From contig NZ_LITU01000059.1 in NCBI RefSeq assembly GCF_001280595.1, forward strand, positions 462,117 through 526,116: 64,000 bases of DNA, given 5' to 3'. The DNA comes from Paenibacillus xylanivorans (lineage in GTDB: Bacteria > Bacillota > Bacilli > Paenibacillales > Paenibacillaceae). Both the position numbers and the translations under genes were made by a program. The first letter of the stretch is position 1, and the number at the start of each line of letters is the position of its first letter. The notes under the pieces were generated by a model. The model had not been told where the DNA came from. It saw only the letters and a list, made by a program, of their open reading frames with translations, and searched no databases. This document shows, piece after piece, positions 34,750 through 43,076 of the stretch.

Positions 34750-35652
34750 ATGATCAAAGCGAACGGAGAAGCGAAATTTATACCGTTATACGAAGCACTG
34801 GCAAGCGAGGTTAGATGGAGGATCATGGATTTGATTGCAGATAGCGAAATGAATGTGAAGGATATTGCGGCTGCGTTAGAACTTAGCCCCTCCATCGTCA
34901 CGATGCACATACGAAAGCTTGAGCAAGCCGGACTGATTGATAGCCGTAGGATACGCCTGAATGGAGGCACGCACAAATTGTGTTCCCTCAAACAAAATAA
35001 CATCGAGATCGAACTACCATCCGCCAGCCGGACAGCAAGGATTAGAGAGCAGACGATTTCAGTGGGGCACTATACTGCATTTGAAGTCCATCCTACCTGC
35101 GGTCTTGGGACGCATGAGAAAGAAATTGGTGTTTGGGACGACCCACGCTACTTTCTCGATCCTGAGCGGGTCCACGCTGCCATCCTCTGGTTTGGAAGGG
35201 GGTATGTCGAATACAAAACGCCTAACTATATGCTTCCTGATCAGACTGCCAGCGCCATTGAAATTTCAGTGGAAATAGCTTCTGAAGCCCCGGGATTAAG
35301 AGATCATTGGCCCTCGGATATCCGATTTACGTTTAACGGTATTTCGCTTGGAACCTGGACAAGCCCAGCTGATTTCGGAAGGGCTGCTCGTGGCAAATAT
35401 ACGCCGACATGGTGGCATCGCAATGTGAATCAATATGGATTATTAAAGACGATTCGTGTTGATGACTCGGGTACGTATATGGATGGAGAGCGGATGTCGG
35501 ACGTGACGATCGAGGATATCAAACTGGAGGAACCGTTCTGGACACTTCGTTTCACGGTTGACGAGGAGGGATCTAACGTCGGTGGATTGACACTCTATGG
35601 TTCCGGGTTCGGCAATCATGACCAGGATATAATCATACGCGTACAACGTTAG
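34750..35652 (+). CDS. ArsR-type transcriptional regulator with large C-terminal domain
   Basis: 300 residues. The N-terminal 75 form an ArsR winged helix (FIPLYEALASEVRWRIMDLIADSEMNVKDIAAALELSPSIVTMHIRKLEQAGLI). About 210 further residues look beta-rich and enzyme-like or sugar-binding (VHPTCGLGTHEKEIGVWDDPRYFLDPERV, then FTFNGISLGTWTSPADFGRAARGKYTP). The same fused layout occurs next to hemicellulase genes in Paenibacillus as far as I recall. No metal-binding Cys pair is seen. ATG 34750 follows AGGAG. Likely senses a sugar and controls the divergent GH43 gene. Confidence 0.8.
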   Translation: MIKANGEAKFIPLYEALASEVRWRIMDLIADSEMNVKDIAAALELSPSIVTMHIRKLEQAGLIDSRRIRLNGGTHKLCSLKQNNIEIELPSASRTARIREQTISVGHYTAFEVHPTCGLGTHEKEIGVWDDPRYFLDPERVHAAILWFGRGYVEYKTPNYMLPDQTASAIEISVEIASEAPGLRDHWPSDIRFTFNGISLGTWTSPADFGRAARGKYTPTWWHRNVNQYGLLKTIRVDDSGTYMDGERMSDVTIEDIKLEEPFWTLRFTVDEEGSNVGGLTLYGSGFGNHDQDIIIRVQR

Positions 35653-35738
35653 CCTTTCTTTATGTAGTAACGAATAATCCCGTTCTTCTCTTCAACACAT
35701 ATCCCCCATTTGAATGAACGGGATGCTGCTGTACGAAG

Positions 35739-36200
35739 TTAAAGAAGCTTTCTATATTCAACCCCATGAACATGAATAAGCACATTCTGGGCTGCCAACC
35801 TTTCGAAAAAATCCAACATATCCCCAAAGGGATTTTCAAAATACGCAATCAGGTGTTCATAATTTGTAGTGGATTTCAAAAAGTTATAAAAAAAATAAGG
35901 GTCCATGTTTCCCACATCATCTTTACTGCCGAGAGAAACTTCCAACGTTTGCCCTGTTTCTGCATTCTCGAACATGCAATGCTCTCCATGAACATCGAAA
36001 TGCCATTTTCCACTCAGGTGGTCTTCACCGTTCAAGACTTCCTCATCGGAAAGCAAGTAGTACGCTCCATCGATAATCTCTTCCTTTTCAGCCTGGCTGG
36101 TTTCCGAGATCAATTTATCGATCAGTTTTTGTGCAATTCTTTTGTACGTGTCCATCGCTGCCAATAATGTATCTGTTGTTTCTTTGGTTAAAGCCTGCAT
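35739..36200 (-). CDS. Conserved hypothetical cytoplasmic protein
   Basis: 153 residues, acidic, no membrane segment. Helical N-terminus (ETTDTLLAAMDTYKRIAQKLIDKLISETSQAEKEEIIDGAYYLLSDEEVL), then a central beta part with GKWHFDVHGEHCMFENAETGQTLEVSLG near 64-91, and FFYNFLKSTTNYEHLIAYFENPFGDMLDFFERL. It resembles DUF6896-type proteins only vaguely. ATG follows AGGAGGT. Function unknown. Confidence 0.6.
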   Translation of the reverse strand: MQALTKETTDTLLAAMDTYKRIAQKLIDKLISETSQAEKEEIIDGAYYLLSDEEVLNGEDHLSGKWHFDVHGEHCMFENAETGQTLEVSLGSKDDVGNMDPYFFYNFLKSTTNYEHLIAYFENPFGDMLDFFERLAAQNVLIHVHGVEYRKLL

Positions 36201-36286
36201 CTCTTACCTCCTGCCTGTAACGGTTGTCTTGAAATCCCTTCAATATGGCCATATCACTGCTAAGCATTGATAGTTAGATTATAGAG

Positions 36287-36697
36287 CTATTGACGGCTCG
36301 AACGCATGGCCTTTACATGTTTTAAACTACTATCATTTAAAAAGTCTTTATATTCTTCCGATTCAACAGCGTAGATCGCCACTTTTCCTTGTGAATTATG
36401 ATGAATGCCCCATCCATAACGCTTGCCTAAGGATGATGTGCGTAGGCAAGGTTGTCCTTTAGAGAAAAACTTGGTTCTCTCTAGTGATCTTTGTTCAACG
36501 GGAATATCATTGCGCTGCGCGAATACTTCAAACATAACATCCTCTTGCGTATATTGATAAGGATGGTTTGTTATCATCTCATACTGTAGAACAGGAACAG
36601 TTTTGGCGCCATTTTTGGTTTTAGGGAACTCTGCCACTTTAACAGAACAATCTTCTGCTACTGCAATAAAAGTTTCATAATAGTTCATGTCTTTCAT
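36287..36697 (-). CDS. DUF6157-like protein
   Basis: 136 residues. The start MKDMNYYETFIAVAEDC and the repeated block KTVPVLQYEMITNHPYQYTQEDVMFEVFAQRNDIP near 31-65 match my memory of DUF6157. A small basic C-terminus (AMRSSRQ) follows GWGIHHNSQGKVAIYAVESEEYKDF. Cytoplasmic, function unknown. ATG follows GGGAGGA. Confidence 0.68.
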   Translation of the reverse strand: MKDMNYYETFIAVAEDCSVKVAEFPKTKNGAKTVPVLQYEMITNHPYQYTQEDVMFEVFAQRNDIPVEQRSLERTKFFSKGQPCLRTSSLGKRYGWGIHHNSQGKVAIYAVESEEYKDFLNDSSLKHVKAMRSSRQ

Positions 36698-36762
36698 CTA
36701 TATATCCTCCCATCTATTTATTAAAATATGGATACGAATATACAATCAACCTGAAAATCGTT

Positions 36763-37194
36763 TTATAAATATTTCTTAAAAGCCTTGCTGGATTCACCAT
36801 CGTATCCTAATTTCGTGTAGAAGCCGTGTGCCTCGTATCTGGATGAACCGCTGGTGAGAAAAACCTTCACACAATTTTTCTGTATGCACACATTCTCTAT
36901 ATACTTCATAAGTTCAGATCCATATCCCTTGCTTTGCACATGCTCCGTAATGATAACCCGCTCAACCACGCCGAAAGGTCTGTTTTCCACCAAGGCATCC
37001 ATACAGATATGTAAATGCGCCGTCCCGATAACCTGATCACCGACTTCGTAAACAAATAAGAAACTGTTGGGATTATTCCCAACTTTTTCAATCCGCTCTG
37101 CCAGTACCTTCGTATTCAGGTTGTTCGGCAATAATTCTTTGTATAACCTTTCAATAACCTCGACATCCCTGGCTTCGGCCTCTCTGATCATCAT
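36763..37194 (-). CDS. GNAT family N-acetyltransferase
   Basis: 143 residues. The acetyl-CoA motif is VERVIITEHVQSKGYGSELMKYIE near 77-101, with VKVFLTSGSSRYEAHGFYTKLGYD near 111-133. Typical of GNATs of the PanM/aminoglycoside-like branch. ATG follows GAGAGGTGG; the two ATG codons in a row leave the exact start open by one residue. Substrate unknown. Confidence 0.87.
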   Translation of the reverse strand: MMIREAEARDVEVIERLYKELLPNNLNTKVLAERIEKVGNNPNSFLFVYEVGDQVIGTAHLHICMDALVENRPFGVVERVIITEHVQSKGYGSELMKYIENVCIQKNCVKVFLTSGSSRYEAHGFYTKLGYDGESSKAFKKYL

Positions 37195-37254
37195 GTTCCA
37201 CCTCTCAACTTAAATCGTAACTTAATATGATGTCACCATTGTCCTCGAACTCCC

Positions 37255-37312
37255 GCTCAAATGATGACTAGTCCATCATAACCCAAAAAGTGGTATATGC
37301 GAGCAGTTCCTT
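37255..37312 (-). pseudogene. Short gene scrap, copy A of a repeated fragment
   Basis: On the minus strand the frame EKRKELLAYTTFWVMMD then stop resembles a second, longer fragment near 39474-39620 (FAYTTFRVMMDVDY). The DNA is about 90 percent identical over about 34 bp (37271-37304 against 39564-39597). It lies in the gap between the amidohydrolase terminator and the GNAT gene. Confidence 0.5.
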
Positions 37313-37362
37313 CCTCTTTTCTCAACTGCTGATTAGTGCTTCTTTCCTTACAGATCCAGAAC

Positions 37363-37386
37363 AAAAAAACCACGGTTTCCCGTGGT
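37363..37386 (-). terminator. Terminator of the amidohydrolase gene
   Basis: On the minus strand ACCACGG-GAAA-CCGTGGT is a seven-bp stem with a GAAA tetraloop, followed by seven T residues. Confidence 0.9.
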
Positions 37387-37409
37387 CCATCCTTCCATTA
37401 TGCTCTATT

Positions 37410-38633
37410 CTACACCGACCCACTTACCAGATTTCCTTCAAACCATACCGCTTGACGCGCAGACCTTCTGGCAACTGCCTCTGCCGAGCAGCTGGCTTCT
37501 ACCAGTACAAAACTGGCTGTGTCCCCTACCTTCGGCCATATCTGTTGCCCCTCTGAATCCAGTGGGGTGATGCCACTTGTGACAAATGCAAGCGATTGAG
37601 ACAAGGACCGTTCATCGTTATACCCGTACAGTTCGGCGAAGCGGCCCGCTTTTTCCAGTTGATCTCCATTACCAAAAGGAGACCAATGATCCGTCAAACT
37701 GTCTGTCGCCAGCTTCACGTTCACCCCATGTTTATGGAGCATCGGAAGTGGCATCATCATTTTACCGATAGGCACGGTCGAAGCAACGCTCATACCAAGG
37801 GAGGCCATTCGCTTGGCCATGTCTTCCGTTTCTTGCTGCTCCGCACGGGCAAACCAGAACGCATGACTTACAGTAACTTTACCTTGAAGACCTGCCTCTT
37901 CGGTCAGATCAGCCAATTGCAGCAACGCTTGTTTACCCGGTTCTCCCGAATCATGCAAATGAATATCGATACCTGCCTGATACTGAACAGCCAGTTCGAC
38001 CATTGCGTTTAGCGATTTCTCGATATGCTCGTCGACGGTGTGAGGATCAAGCCCACCTACATGAGTGGCCCCTTCTGCCATGGCTTGACGCATGAGTTCA
38101 ACCGAATTAGAGCGGAGAAGTCCATGCTGCGGGAAAGCAACGATTTCAGAGGATATTTTGCCCGAACATGTCTCCAATGCCTGCTTCGTCGCTTCCAGCC
38201 GTTTCAACCCGCTGACCGGTTCAATATTGCAATGACTGCGCACATGGGTAGACCCATACCCCTGAATCAAAGTCAGAATGCTCTCCGCTTGACGCTTCGC
38301 ATCGGGTAATAGCTTGGGCAGCAACACTTTTTCTTCTTCGATACGTTCGAAAATGCTGGAGATGCGTCGCACCGCTTTCCATGGTGCATCGTAATACGTT
38401 TTGTCCAGATGAATATGGGCTTCCTCGAACGAAGGCAGCAGCAACAGTCCTTTACCATCAACCTGCGGCAAGTCACTGGTCAATGCCTTATCCCCATCCA
38501 CGATGGCTGCAATAACTCCATCCTCAATCCGCAGATGAGCAAGGCTCGTCCGGGTTCCAGTTACCTGTCCGTCTTCCATTACATAACTTTGCTCCAATGC
38601 TACGTTGGTTAACCAATATTCCTGCTTCAACAT
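37410..38633 (-). CDS. Amidohydrolase, cytosine-deaminase-like
   Basis: 407 residues of the amidohydrolase superfamily, cytosine deaminase/atrazine hydrolase branch. Metal ligands: HIHLDKTY near 74, the His of IDIHLHDSGEP near 222, HAFWFAR near 259 and Asp in ATDSLTDHWSPFGNGD near 311-326. Substrate is probably a nucleobase, pterin or creatinine-like ring, which cannot be settled from sequence. ATG 38633 has AGAGGG seven bases before it; the in-frame GTG two codons earlier is ignored. It is transcribed alone and has a strong terminator. Confidence 0.87.
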   Translation of the reverse strand: MLKQEYWLTNVALEQSYVMEDGQVTGTRTSLAHLRIEDGVIAAIVDGDKALTSDLPQVDGKGLLLLPSFEEAHIHLDKTYYDAPWKAVRRISSIFERIEEEKVLLPKLLPDAKRQAESILTLIQGYGSTHVRSHCNIEPVSGLKRLEATKQALETCSGKISSEIVAFPQHGLLRSNSVELMRQAMAEGATHVGGLDPHTVDEHIEKSLNAMVELAVQYQAGIDIHLHDSGEPGKQALLQLADLTEEAGLQGKVTVSHAFWFARAEQQETEDMAKRMASLGMSVASTVPIGKMMMPLPMLHKHGVNVKLATDSLTDHWSPFGNGDQLEKAGRFAELYGYNDERSLSQSLAFVTSGITPLDSEGQQIWPKVGDTASFVLVEASCSAEAVARRSARQAVWFEGNLVSGSV

Positions 38634-38756
38634 GGTCACTCCCTCTTTGCACTCGGTTTATCCTGCATCGAGTACCGGTTTATCTGTGGTCAATGGTACC
38701 ATAGGACTTCATTCAGCAAAAATATATAAAACGTTGGTATTCCATACGATTATCGT

Positions 38757-39458
38757 TTAGATATTATTGGACTTCCCCATCAGTATACGAAGTGTAATAT
38801 ATCCAAAAATTTGAATCACAAATACCATGGCCACAAATTCAACCAGAATGCTGTTGCCTGCACTTAAATCAGTCATGATATCCTTCAAAATTAGGCCAGG
38901 CTGCTTCAGGACGTCCCAGCTATTCCACCGATTAAATCTGCCGATGTATACCCCTAGACTGCTCAGGAGTAAAATAACGCCTACAACTACCATACTGCTA
39001 AATTGGTTTAATCGTTTATTTAACAATTTGTGGATTTGATGTATCGAGCAAATGGACAGAAGTAAACCCAGTATAGCTACGGCAAACGTCAGGGTGAGGC
39101 TATACCAAAAATCAATATTAACCCAGAATTTAGTTTCCCCTTGAGGATCAAAGTATCTGAATGCATGCAGGATTTCTGTGAAAAGATATGCCGAATTCGG
39201 TAGAAAGAACAACCAGCCTGCACACATCACCCCGACCAATGCGATACTCGTTTTTGTAAGTTTCATATTGCATACATAACTAATCGTTGATGAAATGATA
39301 AATGGAACCCATGCTAAGAAAATGTCCCACGTTAAAAATTGATACATGTTCGTGTTTGTTTTGGTACGCAAGTAGACAGCAACAAGTAGACAACCTATGG
39401 TAGCAACGAGTAAAACACTACTCATTTTTAAATAAATTGTATTTTTATTATTGTTCAT
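38757..39458 (-). CDS. DUF1361 membrane protein
   Basis: 233 residues with six predicted helices. Family landmarks: FLTWDIFLAWVPFIISS near 39-55, LFFLPNSAYLFTEILHAFRYFD near 80-101, and LGVYIGRFNRWNSWDVLKQPG near 167-188. The family is of unknown function. ATG 39458 (AACAATAATAAA) is preferred although its ribosome site is weak; the longer frame upstream (to 39512) overlaps an older gene scrap and is probably not translated. Confidence 0.82.
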   Translation of the reverse strand: MNNNKNTIYLKMSSVLLVATIGCLLVAVYLRTKTNTNMYQFLTWDIFLAWVPFIISSTISYVCNMKLTKTSIALVGVMCAGWLFFLPNSAYLFTEILHAFRYFDPQGETKFWVNIDFWYSLTLTFAVAILGLLLSICSIHQIHKLLNKRLNQFSSMVVVGVILLLSSLGVYIGRFNRWNSWDVLKQPGLILKDIMTDLSAGNSILVEFVAMVFVIQIFGYITLRILMGKSNNI

Positions 39459-39473
39459 TTCTTCGCTTTGATT

Positions 39474-39629
39474 TCCCTTTCCTTGGTGGTATGCCTGAGC
39501 AATCCCGATCACCTGATCATTGATTTCATAAACAGCCGTGACTCCGCCTTCCTAGTAATCCACGTCCATCATAACCCTAAATGTCGTATATGCGAACATC
39601 TTATGATCGTTTGAGCAAGTGACCGTAAC
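39474..39629 (-). pseudogene. Gene scrap, copy B of the AYTTF..VMMD fragment
   Basis: Directly upstream of the DUF1361 start, on the same strand, one frame reads VTVTCSNDHKMFAYTTFRVM then MDVDY, a TAG, and EGGVTAVYEINDQVIGIAQAYH. Only one stop interrupts about 45 codons. The first part recurs as copy A at 37.27 kb. The last part resembles the beta strand EVGDQVIGTAHLHI of the nearby GNAT enzyme (36763-37194), although the parent family is not identified. Confidence 0.5.
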
Positions 39630-39653
39630 AGCTCTCAGACAATCGTATTATTT

Positions 39654-39848
39654 TAACGAATCGAGCACACTCTATTTGACGAAATTCCACGGGTCAGTCA
39701 TCGTAACGAACCGTAGACACCATATTCCCTTGCTCTGTGAGCCTTTGCGCGTCATTCTACAGGTTTTTACTACAATAAGGCTATTGAGGTTCGTTAGCTT
39801 TTACACGTCACGTTATTCCTCACAATAAGGTGTAGGAGATTCGTTAGC
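39654..39848. repeat. Inverted array of four 50-bp repeats
   Basis: The motif TAACGAAYC occurs at 39654 and 39704 in forward direction and as its reverse complement ending at 39796 and 39846. Both pairs are spaced by exactly 50 bp and are symmetric about position 39750. Each unit continues with a similar tract (roughly ACACCxTATT). The best pair, 39771-39798 against 39821-39848, shares 22 of 28 bases. It fills the gap between the DUF1361 and ogt genes. Confidence 0.75.
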
Positions 39849-40016
39849 GCCATGTCCCAGAAGGGAAAGACCCACTTCCGTAATATTTCCGTTTCTCCTC
39901 CATACTTCTAACAATAGAGAATGCAAAAACAGGCACTAGAGAGTGCCTGTACATATTTAGAATTGAGCGAAGCACTAGCTGTAGTCCACCGCTTCTTTTA
40001 TATGAAAATATTATGA

Positions 40017-40571
40017 TTAGAAGTGAAACCGCGCATGCCCGCCATCGGTCACACCTTCAATTTGCTCGATATCCAGAAGTCTTCGCTTCATTTCCAATCC
40101 TCCGCGAAAACCGGTCAGCTTGCGGTTGGCACCGATTATGCGGTGACACGGCAGCAGTACGGGAATGGGGTTGGCTCCATTGGCGGCCCCAACAGCTCGC
40201 ACCGCTGAAGGTCTTCCCACCGCAGCAGCAATGTCGCCATAGGTTCTTGTCTCACCATAAGGAACACGTCCCAGTTCTGTCCATATCTGTAGTTGGAATG
40301 TCGTTCCGATCAGATCGAGCGGGATTTCATCGGTGAAGGCCACTTTGTCTCCGGCAAAATAGGATTGCAGCCAATCCATCATGCCTGTCTGCTTCAACGC
40401 TGCTTCGTTTTCTTCGAGCTCCACTCCAGGAGCAATTCGGCCAATCCAGCTACTCCAATCTTCAAGCGTTTCATTGGGCATAATGACCCGGCATAACCCT
40501 TTTTCGGTGCCAATCAGTACCCACGGACGACCGTCCAGTTCCATTTTGGTCCACATGATGCTCTTTCTCAT
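40017..40571 (-). CDS. ogt: Methylated-DNA-[protein]-cysteine methyltransferase
   Basis: Suicide DNA repair enzyme that moves the methyl group of O6-methylguanine to its own cysteine. 184 residues with the acceptor motif PVLLPCHRII near 147 and the preceding AVGAANGANP, followed by LTGFRGGLEMKRRLLDIE. An arginine-finger segment GETRTYGDIA (about 113) is also present. ATG 40571 has AAAGGA ten bases before it. It follows the AlkD-like gene by 59 bp on the same strand, so the two form an alkylation-repair unit. Confidence 0.93.
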   Translation of the reverse strand: MRKSIMWTKMELDGRPWVLIGTEKGLCRVIMPNETLEDWSSWIGRIAPGVELEENEAALKQTGMMDWLQSYFAGDKVAFTDEIPLDLIGTTFQLQIWTELGRVPYGETRTYGDIAAAVGRPSAVRAVGAANGANPIPVLLPCHRIIGANRKLTGFRGGLEMKRRLLDIEQIEGVTDGGHARFHF

Positions 40572-40630
40572 ACGTCTATCGTCCTTTCCCCCGTAGGTTA
40601 TCTGATTTCTTTTCTCGTTATCCACACATA

Positions 40631-41335
40631 CTACACACGAACCGGTTTCTTCACTTTTCGTTTCATGCTGCGGATGATCTGCTTCGTCTCCGAATCAACA
40701 CGATAGGACTCTGTTATTTTCTGAAGAGCCTTATTATACGTAAAGTCGTCCAATGTATTGTCCTGCAAATAACGCAGCGTGGCTTCAGGCTGTTTCACAT
40801 AAGCGATGGAGATTGCCCATGCCACTGCCATTTTCACATAATAACCATCGTGTTGAATGCGATCTAATGAGGCAAGAACTTCGCTGATATATTTTTCTTC
40901 CATATAAAAGTTCAACAGCATCACAACCCCGAAGCGAATGTCATACTCCTGGTTGGATACCAGATAGGGCTGCAAGAAATGCCACACCTGATCCAGATGT
41001 GCCTTTGTATATTTCAATCCCCCGCAGAAGCTGTCGCATACGGACCAGTTATCAATTTTGGGGACAAACCAAGCGATATGATGCAGCAATTCTTCAATAT
41101 CTGCTTGGGCATGACCGATGACCATCGCTTGCAGCATGACTTCTTCAAAATAATCATCATCAGCGGTTTGCAGATAGGCGCGCCAGTTCTCTTTTACAAT
41201 TTGTTTCGCCATCTTGCGTATTTCAGGCAGTCTCACACCTAACAAATTCGTGATATTCGGAATGAGCGCAGCCGAGAATTTCTGATATTCCGGTTCGACC
41301 AGAGATAACAATTGTGTTCTTACAACCGTTTCCAC
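40631..41335 (-). CDS. AlkD-family DNA alkylation repair protein
   Basis: Helical HEAT-repeat glycosylase fold of 234 residues, as in AlkD of Bacillus. Landmarks: LLGVRLPEIRKMAKQIVKE near 31-51, EEVMLQAMVIGHA near 63-75, WFVPKIDNWSVCDSFCGGLKY near 87-108 (the Trp-Asn/Asp region that faces DNA) and RFGVVMLLNFYM near 134. It removes bulky or cationic alkyl bases. The likely start is GTG 41335, since the AGGAGG lies inside an apparent earlier ATG start. Operon with ogt. Confidence 0.9.
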   Translation of the reverse strand: METVVRTQLLSLVEPEYQKFSAALIPNITNLLGVRLPEIRKMAKQIVKENWRAYLQTADDDYFEEVMLQAMVIGHAQADIEELLHHIAWFVPKIDNWSVCDSFCGGLKYTKAHLDQVWHFLQPYLVSNQEYDIRFGVVMLLNFYMEEKYISEVLASLDRIQHDGYYVKMAVAWAISIAYVKQPEATLRYLQDNTLDDFTYNKALQKITESYRVDSETKQIIRSMKRKVKKPVRV

Positions 41336-41511
41336 ATGTCTCCTCCTCATCGGGTTTTCTACATCAAGTATATCCCGGGAGCATTCATTTGTAAGCCCAT
41401 ATCGAATGTTTTAGCAAGATTACAATATCCATTTCCCGTGGTCGCTGTTTAACTTCCATTCCTTTTCGTTTAAGAATACGGAGTTGAACCCATCTAGAAA
41501 GGAGACTACAT

Positions 41512-42882
41512 ATGAACCGATCCCATCCAAAAAAAGATTTTTCGGTTGAAGAGATTACGGAGCTCCTTGTGCAATTCGTGCAAACCCAAAACCTGACCGA
41601 ATTTTATAAATGGGCCAAAGAACTGCATCCCTATGACCTTTCTCTCGTATATAAAAAGTTCCCTGAACAAGAGACGAAACGCTTTTTACTTCTATTCAAG
41701 CCTGATATTCTCGCCGACATGGCAGAAGCGCTCACGCTTCACGAACAGGTTCATCTATTCGAACAACTAGGTCCGGAACGCACCTTGGAAGTCATGCAGC
41801 AAATGGACAAAAGTGATCTGATTCGCTTCATGCATGATCTGCCCCCCAAACGCAGGGAAGAGCTGTTATCTACGATGAACCTGGATCACTCTTCGATTAT
41901 CCGATCCGTGTTGAACTATCCACCGGAGACGGCGGGACGAATCATGACCGATCATTACCGTACCCTGTTATCGCATGAAACCGCGAAGGAAGCACTGAGA
42001 GAATCGCAGGCATCGCTGCACATCCCAGCGACCAGTTACCTGTATGTCACCGATGATGAAGGCAAACTGGTGGGTGTCGTGAGCTATCAATCCCTTGCTC
42101 AGGCAGATGACAAGACCAAAGTGGAAGAGCTGATGACCCGACGTGTCATCCATGCAACAGTCGATATGGACCAAGAAGAAGCCGCGCAGCTGTTGCAGCG
42201 ATATGAGTTTATGGCTCTGCCTGTCGTGGATGAAAATCGCAGACTATGCGGCGTTATTCAAATGGATGATGTCATTGATATTATTATGGACGAAGCCAGT
42301 GAAGACATCGCCAAAATGGGTGGTGGCAGTAAAGACATCGATTTTGATACCAAACCGCTGGTTGCCGTCAGACGTCGCCTACCTTGGCTGATTTTATTGT
42401 TATTTATCGGACTCATCTCGGGCAGCATCGTGGATTTTTTCGAGGATACACTGAATCAGGTTGTGGCACTGGCGTTCTTCATGCCCATGATAGCTGGTAT
42501 GACGGGGAATACAGGTACACAATCCCTTGCGGTCGTTGTACGCGGATTAATTGGGCGCAAGCTGGACAAGGCCACAGTGCTCGCTCTAATTGTCCGGGAA
42601 ATTAAGGTAGGCACAATGATTGGGCTTGTATGTGGCTTGCTAATTACGGTCATCGCCTATTTCTGGCAAGGTGACTGGCTGCTTGGAGCGATTATTGGCG
42701 TATCACTATTCTTCACTCTTGTCATTGGAACACTGACCGGTACTTGCATTCCGCTTCTGCTCAGTCGTTTCAAAGTAGACCCTGCGGTAGCCTCCGGCCC
42801 ATTAATCACTACGCTGAATGATATTTTGTCATTGTTTATCTATTTCGGCATCGCAACCCGTTTTCTGGATGCCTTAATGTAA
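41512..42882 (+). CDS. mgtE: Magnesium transporter MgtE
   Basis: Mg2+ channel of 456 residues. Cytoplasmic N-domain (to about 130; LLLFKPDILADMAEALTLHEQ), paired CBS domains (about 135-265; IMTDHY, VSYQSLAQ, GVIQMDDVIDII), then five helices from about 285, with the conserved GMTGNTGTQSLAVVVRGL in the pore near 330-348 and the last segment AVASGPLITTLNDILSLFIYFGIA. ATG follows AAAGGAG. No M-box riboswitch was recognised in the 140-bp upstream gap. Confidence 0.95.
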   Translation: MNRSHPKKDFSVEEITELLVQFVQTQNLTEFYKWAKELHPYDLSLVYKKFPEQETKRFLLLFKPDILADMAEALTLHEQVHLFEQLGPERTLEVMQQMDKSDLIRFMHDLPPKRREELLSTMNLDHSSIIRSVLNYPPETAGRIMTDHYRTLLSHETAKEALRESQASLHIPATSYLYVTDDEGKLVGVVSYQSLAQADDKTKVEELMTRRVIHATVDMDQEEAAQLLQRYEFMALPVVDENRRLCGVIQMDDVIDIIMDEASEDIAKMGGGSKDIDFDTKPLVAVRRRLPWLILLLFIGLISGSIVDFFEDTLNQVVALAFFMPMIAGMTGNTGTQSLAVVVRGLIGRKLDKATVLALIVREIKVGTMIGLVCGLLITVIAYFWQGDWLLGAIIGVSLFFTLVIGTLTGTCIPLLLSRFKVDPAVASGPLITTLNDILSLFIYFGIATRFLDALM

Positions 42883-42933
42883 ATTAGCCTTGCAGTCTTT
42901 ATTCATAGAACAAGTGCTTTAATACAGTAACAA

Positions 42934-42976
42934 AAAGACTCAACTTCCTCTGTGCATACAGAGAAGTTGGGTCTTG
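42934..42976 (+). terminator. Terminator of mgtE
   Basis: AAAGACTCAACTTCCTCTGT pairs with ACAGAGAAGTTGGGTCTT around a GCAT loop, about 50 bases after the stop. The T-run after it is short. Confidence 0.7.
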
Positions 42977-43076
42977 ATCTTAATGTTGTTTTACCCTAAA
43001 AGAGAACTGCCTTATGCAAAAAGGTAGTTAATTAAACTATCGTGCCCCGTTACCGTAAAGATTTAGCTTACCAAAA

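Noticed and set aside
39458..39512. An 18-codon N-terminal extension of the DUF1361 protein
   Set aside because: These codons are the end of an older gene scrap in the same frame, and the hydrophobic family start fits the later ATG.
41336..41511. M-box riboswitch before mgtE
   Set aside because: The gap is short, and the conserved M-box stems and terminator could not be recognised.
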